Shown piece by piece: positions 33,739-45,100 of a stretch of DNA of 64,000 nt. The notes below the pieces were generated by a model. It was not told the origin of the DNA and searched no databases. It was given only the letters and a program-made list of their open reading frames with translations. Numbering within the stretch: the first letter of the stretch is position 1; every line of letters starts with the position of its first letter. This DNA is from Trichuris trichiura (Eukaryota; Nematoda; Enoplea; Trichinellida; Trichuridae), in contig JBAJFE010000014.1 of the NCBI GenBank assembly GCA_037903355.1, positions 7,626,001 to 7,690,000 of the forward strand, read 5' to 3'. The position numbers and the translations under genes were made by a program.

Positions 33739-34335
33739 AATGCAGGTTTGAAATTTGAAAAGGGTACAGAATTCACAATGTACAGTTTTATTACGGGGAT
33801 ATACCATCCGCAGCTTTCCGGTCTACGCTTGACCTGTCACCAGCAGAAGTGTTTTGCCATCACCAGGAGTGGGGACGTGAAACTTGCTCTAATGCAAGAC
33901 TAGCCACGTGCGAATTAACCTCGAAAGAGTCGAGCTTCGCGGCTCACCAGTGTTCCCTCGCGCAACTCGGCGAAAAAATATTGGGAAGCTTTCGACCTTG
34001 ACTTTGGGTCGTCATCAGCGCAGAAAACTTTTGTTGGTCAGTACCAGGATCGGCTACTCAAGAGAAGCTTTTCTGCTGGCTAGCAGAGGTGGATATCTGT
34101 CGAGTCGAAGGTTGATTCTTTCGAAGTTATCAAACATGGCTGGTCTTGCATTAGAGCAACCTCCACATTCCCATTCCCAGTGATGGTAAAAACTTTTGCT
34201 GGTGACGGGTCGAGCGTAGACCCGAAAGCTGCGAATGTTATATTCTCTCAAATATAACGAATTTTACCGAAATAAAACTGTACGTCTCAGCTCAATATTC
34301 TTTTCAAATTTCAAATCTGCACTTAAAAGCACGTT
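33739..34335. mobile_element. PLE-derived inverted pair with three hammerhead-like motifs
   Basis: The outer arms (gcaggtttgaaatttgaaaa at 33743 and its complement ending near 34322) pair imperfectly and each carries a hammerhead-like core: 33811-33843 (-) and 34199-34240 (+), both with CTGGTGA. The loop contains a third, cleaner motif at 33984-34018 (-). No coding sequence and no clear target-site duplication. Confidence 0.6.
33984..34018 (-). ncRNA. Hammerhead-ribozyme-like motif (CTGATGA)
   Basis: Minus-strand CTGATGA, then cgacc, loop, ggtc, GAAA, gcttccc. It has the canonical U at the variable core position, unlike the other copies. Confidence 0.6.
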
Positions 34336-36355
34336 TGCCCGTTGCCTTCATAGCCGGTTTGCGATGGTGCAAATACGCGGAAAGAATGCTGAATTGCCAA
34401 GTCTTCAGCAGTACTGCATGGAAATCGCATGGTGACAACGTGACTAAGAAAATAAAATATTACTATAGTAGCCTGACTTGTCGAAAGTCAGGTTGGCCAC
34501 AGGAGTGTTTCCCATGTGCATTCTAGGATGTAGAATTAACTGATGAACTGGAAAACAGCCTAACGGTGCGCGTATTTAAGTCTTTCGTAAGAATAGCAGA
34601 GTTGAAGAAGTTGAGGTTATTAAGCTTCAGAAATATGCAAAGTTTCTAGTAGATCAAAAGATAGGAAACAAGCTGAAGTGAAGCTGCAGCTCAGATTTAT
34701 GCTTAGACTATGGATGCTTTTACGGAAAGCATCTCATTTAACGAGAAGTATTTGTGAGAAATGAACAATTTCGTTTCACTAGATGCGTGCATAGGCCAAT
34801 AATTTCGTAATATTATAACAGAGACAAACGGCCCATGCAGAGCATGAAGAAAGGAGGTCCTCCCAAACCTGCAACTACCGTAGGTGAAGAGGTCAACTAA
34901 AGATGCAAAAATGGGATGTATAGAAAAATAAAAAGAGAAGATAGAAGCCAGAAGGCAATTACTCATGCTTTTTATTTGCATTCCTGCCTTTTAGATTTTA
35001 CTTGGGTTTTGCGTTTTAATTCATCGCCTGGTTAATTTTTCATTCTATTTCTTTTGTAAGCATAGGTTTTTGGTGCGGGACATAGAAATTTCATGTAGAC
35101 TGTTTACTTTTATTGTGCAACCCTTTATGAAAACAAATTTGGGCACTTGTGCTTTCAGATGACGCCTTCACCGGAAAGTTCCGGTGCCCAAACTTTGTTG
35201 GCCGTTACTAACGGGACTCTTCCGTAACAATAAATTTATCCAATCAATATCTTTTATTTATATTTATTTTGTTTTCTCATTATTATTCTTTAGAAAACTT
35301 TATTCAACATGTTTCAGCGGGTCCTGTTGTTTCAAGTCGGTTTTTACTTTGTGGCGTTTCATTATTATTTTCGCTTTGGTATAGATGAAATGGAAACTAC
35401 TTCTGAGAGGACGGGCTTTTTCTCTTTAAACTGACGTCCTCCTGCCTGTAGGCCTCAATGTGTCCTGAACCTAACGTCTGTATGACGTTATCATTACGCG
35501 CCGGGGTGACGGGATGAGATGAGCTTCGGAAGCTCTGAACATAAAACGAAATCTATACGAGAAACGAACGCGCTGATCTCCTTAGAAGTATGCATACAAT
35601 ATCACCCGTTACGAAGTTCTGATGTTATAATACAGCAACAAATTGTAAATTGTTTAACAAAAAGCAGCTAAAAGTAAACAAGGTACCTTAAGGAAAAGGT
35701 ATGGACGATTTTACAATAACTAGCAGAAGTAGTGTAATCTGTTCTCTGTAGAGCTTATTCTTGTCCTTCACCGCGCAGACAGTCAAACTTGTGCTGCATT
35801 TATTTATTTAATGTACGGTGCTTATAGCCGTTCTATGTTCGACTTCAAGGGCAGATGATCAGTGTGGTTTAGGTGAACGGCGTGTATTTTCCGTGATGCT
35901 TGGAATGGATGAAGTTATTCCATGGAGAAAGGAAATATAAATGGCAGGGAAATCTTCGTTAGTCATTAAGAAAAGTGTTCTCTGGCGGTGAAGTTCCCCT
36001 TCCAACAACTAGGAGCCAAAACCCAACGAAAAGTTTACTGTATGCGCAAGAGTGATTGGAATACCGAAGGTGAGCAGATCAATTGATAGCCGGTTAGCGC
36101 TTTCAATGATTAGCACGTTTTTTACTGAAACAATAGCTCGCCAGTAACCACACTGTATGTTTAGACGGTTACGTTACAATGAGTCTTTGTAATGCGTATT
36201 TATCATGAAACGCCGCTACTGCTTGACATTTCTTTGTTGATGCGTGTTTCCGGATTTCAGCGTAGTCATAGCTCGTTAAGCAGCGTCTGGTTTTTAGTTT
36301 TTTTCAAGTTGTGTTTTGAATTTTCTGCAAGTCTTAAAGGACGATTGCTTTACCT
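34336..36355. other. No gene recognised
   Basis: AT-rich, stop-dense sequence with frames of up to 92 codons and no recognised domains. Confidence 0.4.
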
Positions 36356-36488
36356 AGCTAAGCAACTTTCATAGTTGATCTTCTGATTCACGGGTTTGGC
36401 CTGTTTGATGTATCTGTAATTAAACTGCAAAGTGCCCTACCAACGAATGGATGAGCAAATTGTTAGAGAAAATACAGAACAATATGAA

Positions 36489-36526
36489 TACCGTACGTTT
36501 CGGAACTGCTCTTGTTCCGTCGTCAG
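36489..36526 (-). ncRNA. Hammerhead-ribozyme-like motif
   Basis: Minus-strand CTGACGA, ggaac/gttcc with loop aagagca, GAAA, cgtacggtat. Core complete. Confidence 0.62.
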
Positions 36527-36547
36527 CAGTATGAGGGAGAGGTGCTG

Positions 36548-36585
36548 CTGAAGACGGAACAAGAGCAGTTCCGAAACGTACGGTA
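36548..36585 (+). ncRNA. Hammerhead-ribozyme-like motif
   Basis: CTGAAGA, ggaac/gttcc with loop aagagca, GAAA, cgtacggtat. Core complete; points toward the cyclase gene. Confidence 0.62.
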
Positions 36586-36755
36586 TTCATATTGTTCTGT
36601 ATTTTCTCTAACAATTTGCTCATCCATTCGTTGGTAGGGCACTTTGAAGTTTACTTACAGATACATAAAACATGCCAAACTCGTGAATCGGAAGATCAAC
36701 TATGAAACAACCCAAGCCTGTTAAAAGACATCCTGTCTTTAGAAGCTAAGCAACT

Positions 36756-37343
36756 AAGCTAAATAGGCGTAACAGTACTTCTGTCTTCTACACGTTTCTT
36801 CTAAACTAGGCGCAGTAGATTTGTCGTATTGTCATTTTGTTCCTTGATTTATGCGGTTTTCTCAGTGCCACATTGCTTGCAAGTGTAGTTTTGCCTTCTC
36901 TATATGATGAGTGTCAATTCATTATGTCTTTGGTGGACCAATGGTTTATTATTCTTTTCTTCATTAGTTTTATTTTCTTTGCTTATGCTGATTGTGTGTC
37001 AGAAAAATAGCTTGTCGTTGCAGCTCAAACTGAAAATGGATTTTTTCTAACCTTCCTGTTGTCTTCCCTTGATTTAGCCGAAAATGATTTAAGATACTAC
37101 AGAGAATGGTTGACTAAAGCACATTAAATTCAAGGTTTTTTAAAAATGAAACGGTGCTAATCCTTTAAGTTAAATATGGCCTATTAGATTTGAACAATTA
37201 TTTTTATGCCTTTCTACGCCAGATGATAACCCGGGCGACTGTTGCTGTGTCGTAGCCATAGCGCAAATGAAACAGAACCTTACCCATGCCGTGGCTAGCT
37301 GCGTTAACTTTCTGGAGGCTCTGCAACTTGACTTAGCAGTGGT
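36756..37343 (+). promoter_or_regulatory. 5' flank of the cyclase gene
   Basis: AT-rich flank with no obvious core promoter element. An in-frame TGA lies 15 bases before the start codon. ttagcag at 37334-37340 could serve as a 3' splice site for a leader (trans- or cis-spliced) just before the ATG; this is a guess. Confidence 0.3.
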
Positions 37344-38451
37344 ATGAAAAGCAATAACTTAGCTCCTCCGCTCCGAAAGGAGTCTGTTTATGACACGTCC
37401 TCGATACCGATGATATCAGACCATCTGGCTTTTCCGTATGACAGTCACGATGCAACTTCTCAGGAATATCTCGGAAGAAAACGTCGGCAGAAAGCTTGGA
37501 CCCTACTCGACTGGTCCCTTTTCCGGTGCTGGAGTCCGGAATTTTCTTCCCGCGTACTCGAAAGCCAGTATTGGCAGTGCGCATTTCCTCAGATACGGCT
37601 ACGGTTTCGAGCAGGATTGGCGTACACTATAATATATACAATCGTCTGGATGACTTATTTCGCTGCTTTGTATCCTCTGAACGAAATTACAAACTATGTG
37701 ATATTCAGCACGTTGGTGCTGGTTATATTCGTTTCCGTATTCGCCTTCACGTTCACGAACAGCCTATATTGTCGTCTGTATGTGCCGACGTCAGTTTTTT
37801 GCATCTGCCTGGTGGCTGTCTCATCGGTGTTTGTATTCATGGTCGAGAAACCAGCGCTAACGCCTTTGGCGAGGTTTGCATTATCAGTCGAGGTTGTGTT
37901 GCTCATATATACGGTTATACCGCTGCCAATGTATTTGTGCGTGATTCTGGCCTTGGCGTTTTCTATCTTATTCGAAGAATTGCGGCTTTCGCCCAGTTCA
38001 AGTTATCGCCCACGCGGAGTGATGTTTTCATTTTACACTTTAGCACATATACTAGGTGTTCACATTTTTGTTCTTATGCAAGTGCGCGACCGAAAAACAT
38101 TCATCAAAGTTGGCCAATCTCTGTTAGCACGAAAAGATCTCGAGATTGAAAAAGAGTTCAAGGATCGTATGATCGGGTCAGTCATGCCGCGTATGGTTGC
38201 TGAGGAATTGTTGAAAGAGAGCAGTGAATTGAAGCGTCCTAGCAACACGCCTGACCGCGGCAGCAATCTTTTCCGCCCGTTCACAATGAACTTGATGCAT
38301 AATGTTAGCATTCTTTTTGCTGATATAGTGGGATTCACAAAAATGAGTTCAAACAAGTCAGCGGATGAACTGGTCAACATGCTAAATGATCTTTTTGGTC
38401 GTTTTGACGCCTTGTGTGGAAAATGCGGTTGCGAGAAGATCAGCACACTTG
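37344..38451 (+). CDS. ADCY9: Cyclase exon 1: N-terminus, first membrane domain, start of C1
   Basis: Begins at the first ATG after an in-frame stop. Residues 1-85 are cytosolic. Hydrophobic segments lie at about 89-110, 117-137, 145-167, 176-196, 196-211 and 226-246. A signalling helix (DLEIEKEFKDRMIGSVMPRM) follows, then the C1 start: FRPF, then VSILFADIVGFTKMSSNKSA, where Asp327 is the first metal ligand. The exon ends after the first base of Gly370 at the donor G|gtaagc. Overlapping frames in this interval are shadows. Confidence 0.95.
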
Positions 38452-39146
38452 GTAAGCATTTAAACATTTTTCTGTCATGTTTCCTTGCCTTTTGAAACTT
38501 CCTGTTAAAATGCGCTTTCATAAAACCTGAACGCAATTTGCTGCCTGCATAAGTGTAGCGAGTTACACTAGTTCGTTTTTTTCGACTTAGGACGTTGTCG
38601 GTTTAAACAAAGTTCGAGTTATTAGGTGGTGCCTCAGCTTCCTGACTCTGAGCTCGCACTTCAAGTGTCAGAGTATATCGGTAGCGCTACGCTTTTCGTA
38701 GTGCTAACTCCCATTCAGCCGAATGTCTGCGTAACGCCTGTAAAAAAGTCCATTTTGGTTTTTTTGAAATCGCTTTAACGTGTACCCTAAAAGGGTTTGT
38801 TTTCAACGGTTCTACGTTTGCCCCCTAGACAGTAGGGATCAACGCGACCATGGACGGCGATATGACCAGATGCTATGTCTGCGCTTGTAATTTAGAAATA
38901 GGCGCCGACCACGAAGGTCAGCTGAGGGTCGGGGCGCGCAAATGGAACTATAGGCGAAGACTTCCTGGCACTGCGCAGTGAAAATTGGACTGCGACATAA
39001 CATTTTGCAGAAGCACCAGATGTGCTTACATTGAATTAGGAAAGGAAAAGCTCCAAAGATGCGGAAAATTGGTGCCTCCTGTTTTTTGAATATGCGATGA
39101 CGATCGAAGTCATCATTTGCTATTCTTTGTTGTTGTTGTTGTTGTA

Positions 39147-39189
<43 letters not shown>

Positions 39190-42100
39190 AACCAAGAAAA
39201 TCCTGTTGGAGTTTGTTACTGGAACATATAATGCATATGTTCGTATAATGCAGTGTTGAAGATGTGGTTTCTTGGTACGGGACAGTATGTTTTCATAATG
39301 AAATAGCTTTATTACGGAGCGAGTCCCGTTTAATGTGTGTTAAAGGCGTGAACTCCTGAGCTTTCAGGCCAATCGAGATCCGTCTTCAGCGGTCTTAAAT
39401 TCTTAAATTCCAATTTAAGACCGCTGAAGACGGGTCTCGATTGACCCGAAAGCTCAGGAGTTCACGCCTTTAACACACATTAAACGGGACTCGTTCCGTA
39501 ATAAAGCAATTTCTTTATAATGCAGTGTTTCTCAAATTCATTCTCGCCCCACTAGCTTCAGCTGATCATAACCACCGTGGCCCAAGGAAAAGTGATAGGG
39601 GATAGCGGGAAGAAACGAGTCGTCTTGTCGCTCCCACGCTGTTTCTCCCTCGTAGAAACGGTAGTGCATCCTAGCCGCCCGCCTACTGCAATTTTCGGTG
39701 CTCTTTTGAGGATTACTGTTTTAAGACAACGCAAAACGAAAAAAGGACAGACATGCATAGCAGGAACACCCTGCTCTGTTTATGTGGAACCACTGTCTTG
39801 CAGTGTACCACAGTGTGCTGAACTGGTTCAAACAACTTCTGTAAGTCGTTACTGTAGGGAGCTTACAACGCTCTCTGAACAGGTTTTGTCGTATACATCC
39901 TGCACTGTTTGAAATGTCTCTTTCACGAAGTCAAAGACTTAACACTGCAGTTCACGTCGGTCTATTCGCTACTGTCTTCGTGGCATTCCTATTTTGCCAT
40001 AACGCGTACGGCTCGAAATCTCGAAGCTCAAAGTCGAACTATTAGTATACCGAAAATCACACCTCAAGAAACAAAACCATGGATAGATGCCGTATTTATA
40101 GATGGATTACAGTCGTTTCATTGAGAGGTCGGTTCATCGTCAGGTCCGATCGTCTGCAGGTCGGTCTGTGGACAGATCCGTTCGTCGACATGTCGGTTTG
40201 TGGACAGGTCCGTTCCTCGACACGTCGGTTCGTCGACAGGTCGTTTTACACAGTGCAATATCAAATAAAACTTGTTTAACAAAATCAGCGCAAAAGCGCC
40301 TTTAGCAAAATGTTATTCAACAGACATTTTGCCTAAGCTCAGCCGCTAGAAATTCTTCGTTGAAAATTGATGCTGCTCCATCTACCATTCTGTTAATTAT
40401 GCTTCTCATTGCTGATCGCGAATGATTGGATGATAATACGTGTTAGAACAGCGTTTCCAACGGGGGTCCCAGGGGTCCCTGGAAAACTTGAAGGGGGCCC
40501 TGGGAAAGATTGGGGATTTAGGGGGTCCCTGGTAGTCGGTGCCGCAGGACGAAAGCGATCCTGCTGTTCAGGATAGTGAGGCGAGGCGACCTGAGATTAC
40601 TCTTGACGACTGCCAAGCCGGATGTGGATAAATTAGTAGCACTGCACCATACCCAGTCGTCGCACTGAGGTAAGATCAAGCGACTGTCGTCTTGCTCTGA
40701 GGAAATATTGAATTTAGATTCAGTGTTGCGCAGCCCTGAGAACAGCAGCGCAGCATGACTTACATATTGCGCTACCATTGCTAACAGCCCAAAAAATTGA
40801 GGAAGAGGAAACCCAGTGCGGCGCTTGTATTCTGAAGGCTCCCTGATCTGCAATTAGCCGGCTTAAGTCCAGCAATACGAAAAGAACGCCTTCACTGCCA
40901 AATAAAGAATTAAAGGTGTTAACGGCTTCTAATATCGTTAAGGAGCTTTCACCGTATATGGCAGCCGGCTTCCTTACTAACCATTTCGCTTTAGTGTAGA
41001 AAAGAAATTCAGCGTTGACTTCGCATCACCAGGTTTTCCAGCCATTGATAGCACACTCAACTTTCACAGCGCAAACCACGGGGTCCTATTTGCGGCTGAC
41101 CAGATCGGCAGGTTAATAATGTTTTTAATGACGACTCGGCTTAACTGTTTTTTCTTTGGCATACACGGTAGGCAGCGAAATCAATTCTACATTCTGCAGC
41201 CTGTTTCAGGTGTTGAACTACTTGTACAAATTCACAACAACGTAGCCACAGTAGGCGCACCTGAGAATAATAGAAAGAGGAGAATTACGTTGGGGAGAAT
41301 GACAGGGGGCCCCGGCAAGTTGAAGGTTGCGAATGGGGGCCCTGGCTCCAAAAAGGTTGGGAAACACTGAACTAGACTTCCAACTTGAAGGAAACCTTTT
41401 ACATAAGACAACGTGGTTATACACAGAGGTCAGCGGCACTTGGCCTAACTTAAAGATGCGAAATCAGTTATTCATGCCAACAACAACAACTAATCAACCT
41501 ATATTTTTTGCTTATAAAATTGGTTTTTCTGTTAACTCCGAAAGCCCTGCCTCCCAAATGTTATTAAAACAGAGAAAATTTCGATGCCTGCTTATACGCT
41601 TATCAACTGCAGTAACGCTTGAACGAAAAGCTGTTTCGTTGGGACAGGCAAACTGAAAAGTGCCACTTTCAGAAATGGCTGTCATCTACGCAAGAGTTGG
41701 CAGACTGTGGTGCTGCACTTTGTTTACTCTTGTGTTGATGGAAACACCAGACGAGTGCGGGCAGTGTTGTTTTCAGTTCACTTTCGGCAGTAGGGCAGGT
41801 TTCTCTTAGAGCAGTTTTTCTCAGGGTCAAGATGGTCAGCGCCCCGTGTGAACGTTTCAGAGCGATTACGCCCCCAATTCCGATTGGCCAATTTCGGGTG
41901 CGCTGATTGGCTGGAAGGGAGGACTCCGCGACGGACATAGGTCGGATGTCATAACGTAGGTGCTGCACAAAGTTATCTGGGGAAAACGTTTCTAAGTTAG
42001 TATGTCCAGCACTTACCTTTTCACGTCCGAGCCGATTACCTCCGGTCCTCCCTTCGAGCTAAACGAGTGTTTGAAATCGGCCAATCAGAGTTGCGGATCG

Positions 42101-45100
42101 CAAGCGCTCCCAAAGGTTCTGTTGAAGTACCATTTCCATACCAGGTTGTTCTGGTTGACTACTTTCGCGAGCGCTGATTGGTTCATGTAGTGGAGAGGGG
42201 CTAGTCGGCTACACGCATAGCATGCAACGTTATCTTAACCAGTACGCACAGTACATGACCCTCACACCTCACCTTCCGATGCACGTCAACACGACGGCCC
42301 AGGTGGGACATGTGCCCTCCCCCACCCAAGTTTCCCCTTGGCGCTTGCGCCTCCTGGACTTCTAAAACGCCTTCCGGTATGGCACATGCCTCACCGTGAG
42401 AATCATTGTTTCAGAGCGTTACTACCATTGGTGAAATTCTAAACAAGGCTGAGTGTGCTGTCATCATTCTAATGACATGCTAGTTAATGGTCTCATTTTC
42501 AGTGAAATTAAAGATCGTTTGCGTGGTTTCATTTCTGTGACTAACCGTTCCTCGTATGTTTAAGCAGTTTGTACATATGCCCCTGTGAAGAACAGGTACC
42601 TTGTATCAACAATGAAAGCATACTCTAGGAAACGGTGTCTTCAATTTCCATAAATACCACGTCTTATTACCTTCCCAAAAGCCTTTGAAGATACGTGTTT
42701 TCATAACGGATCTTCGTAATGATAGAGATCATTGAAGAAGCGGTTTATTTTCCGTGGAACATTACATTTTCTTGTTACATTCAACGGGGGAATAACCCGT
42801 TTTTCATCCATCTCCTTCACCAGAAGCCTTCACTCGATTTTGTTTTTTTGTTCATTTTTTCTGGTTGACTTACTTTTGGCGAATGCAAAAAGTTGCGTTT
42901 GTTGTAAATCGCAACACGATAGTATTTCCCGTAACTAGTTAATCGTTTGATTATGCTAACAGAAGCGCAGCTTTTTTTCACGACTTCCAAATTCGTTTCG
43001 GTAAGCTTCGTTTCAAGCATCTCCCTTGCTGTATAAAAGAAACATCGCGTAGTTCTTAGACACAGTTGTCTTCTTTTTATAAAAGTTTGGATTCTTAAAC
43101 AAAAACAACCTTGTAGGACTGTAGGTTTTCGCGCTGAACGACAACGATGCTCACCACGGTCCAGTCAAACAACTCAGCAGTTTACTCAGTCGAAAGCCAA
43201 TCTTGCAACAACGCTCATACACAAAACGCCCCTACTATACGCCGGTTGTTCGAAAAGTTTCCGGAAAAATTGAATAAAAATGTTATTTGCAGTGATATCA
43301 AACATTTCTCAACGTACCTTCCGTCAACCTCTAGGCACTGCTACAGACGGTCTCCACCTCCGCAGACCTTTCGTTTAGAATCCTGGGGGTTGTTTATTGC
43401 ACCAAACTGAGATGCCGCATGGTTGACTTAAACAGTGTGCCTTTTAAATGTTATTTTAACTTTGGAAAGAGAAAGTCTGACGGGGCAACATTTGGACTGT
43501 GGGGCGTATTCGGAATGACTTCCCATCGAAACTCAAGGAGAACAGTTCTCGCAGTCCTTGACGAATGAGCTGGCGCGTTATCGTGATGGAAAAGGACACC
43601 CTGCTGCAACCTGCCACGCCATTTTCTTGCCAGGGCGTTCTTTAATTTTGTCAATACTGCTTTGTAATAACTTGCCGTGACTGTTCGCTCTCCTTTGAGG
43701 AAGTCAGTCAGAGTTTGTCTGAGCCTCAGAATATGGTCGCCATAACCTTTCTAGCTGATCGCTCCGCTTTGAAATCGACTGGACCTGCTAACCGCCTTGG
43801 TAACCACTGCTTAGATTGGATCTTATTCGTAGGATCATATTGGTAGACCCACGTTTCATCTCCTATGACGATACGGTCAAAAAACCCGGTCTCATCTGCT
43901 GCAATCTTCGTTAAAAACTCCCGGGAAAGGTTAACGCGTCGAACTAGCCGTTCTTTGCGGAACGCTTTTGGGACCCACTGAGCTGAAAGCTTCCTCAGAC
44001 CAAGGGTTTGATGCAGTATTTTAAATGCTGAATGGAGGGAGATCCCAACAATTTTATCAGTCCTCGTGATAGTAATTCTGCGGTATCTTTCCACTAGGTT
44101 TCGGACAAAGGCGACGGTTCCTCCGCTCGTTGCGGTTGCTGCTCTTCCCACTCTCCGATCGTCCTTGGCGGCCTCTCTGCCCTCTTTTAAACGGCTTATC
44201 CACTCATAGACAACCAATTTAGATGGTGCGCTACTTCCGTAAACCTGCTGCGAAGATCGAATAATCTTTCTCGGCTGCCAACCAAGCTTGGATAGGAATT
44301 TGATGTTAGCTCTGACCTCCAAACGAAGACTTTCCGTATCACAAGAAAAACGATTACTTTAGGAGCAGCATGTACCACACTTGCGCAGAGTCGGTTAAGG
44401 CTACCTCTCCGCACAAGTCTGAAGATAACAGATTTAAGATTAAATGTGTTTTGGCCCATCGGTTGACGATCTGTTAGACTTTGCACTATCTTCCCAAGAA
44501 CTTTCCGAACATCCCTCGTATAGGCATGACTCTCTGTTGTGCCCTAGATATGTTAATCACAGATAAGGTGTTTGTCGCCAGACCGTTTTGGGGAAACAAT
44601 GCTAATTATCTTTCATGGCGAAAATGTTCTTCATCACAAGGATATAAATAGTAGCAAGCCTCTTTGTTCGTTACTTTTATTTCCATCTTTTCTTGTAGGC
44701 GATTGTTACTACTGCGTGTCAGGTTGTCCTGAGCCACGTGCAGACCATGCGATATGCTGCGTAGAGATGGGCTTGTCAATGATCGAAGCCATTCACCAAT
44801 TTGATATCGATCGTGAACAGGAGGTCAACATGAGAGTTGGCATCCACACTGGTACGGTGCTATGCGGCATTGTCGGGCGTCAGCGATTCAAGTTCGATGT
44901 CTTTTCAAATGATGTGGACTTAGCGAACATGATGGAATCAACTGGTCAGTCTGGCAGGGTGCATATATCTGAATCTACGGCAAAATTTTTGGGAAACGAG
45001 TACATTTTGGAAGAAGGTCCTGTTTACAAAAACAGTAAGTGGTTTAACCGACGGTTAGCACTTATTGTCATGTGCAGATACGTTTGTTTCTGGAAGGGAT

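Larger units (their letters stand above)
36368..36743. mobile_element. PLE-derived fold-back with two hammerheads and 12 bp TSD
   Basis: A 376 bp insertion of two inverted PLE ends with almost no spacer (about 36527-36547). It is flanked by exact AGCTAAGCAACT at 36356-36367 and 36744-36755. Closely similar to 15426-15819, including the short right-hand tail (aagcctgttaaaagacat). Its right edge is about 600 bases upstream of the cyclase start codon. Non-coding. Confidence 0.88.
39258..39515. mobile_element. PLE-derived fold-back with two hammerheads and 14 bp TSD (intron 1)
   Basis: A 258 bp insertion. The arms, from about 39296 inward and from 39410 outward, pair nearly perfectly around cttaaattcc. 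The exact 14-mer TATAATGCAGTGTT flanks it at 39244-39257 and 39516-39529. It belongs to the same PLE subtype as the 18-22 kb pair (aacgggactcgttccgta ends), different from the 15.4 and 36.4 kb insertions. Non-coding. Confidence 0.88.
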
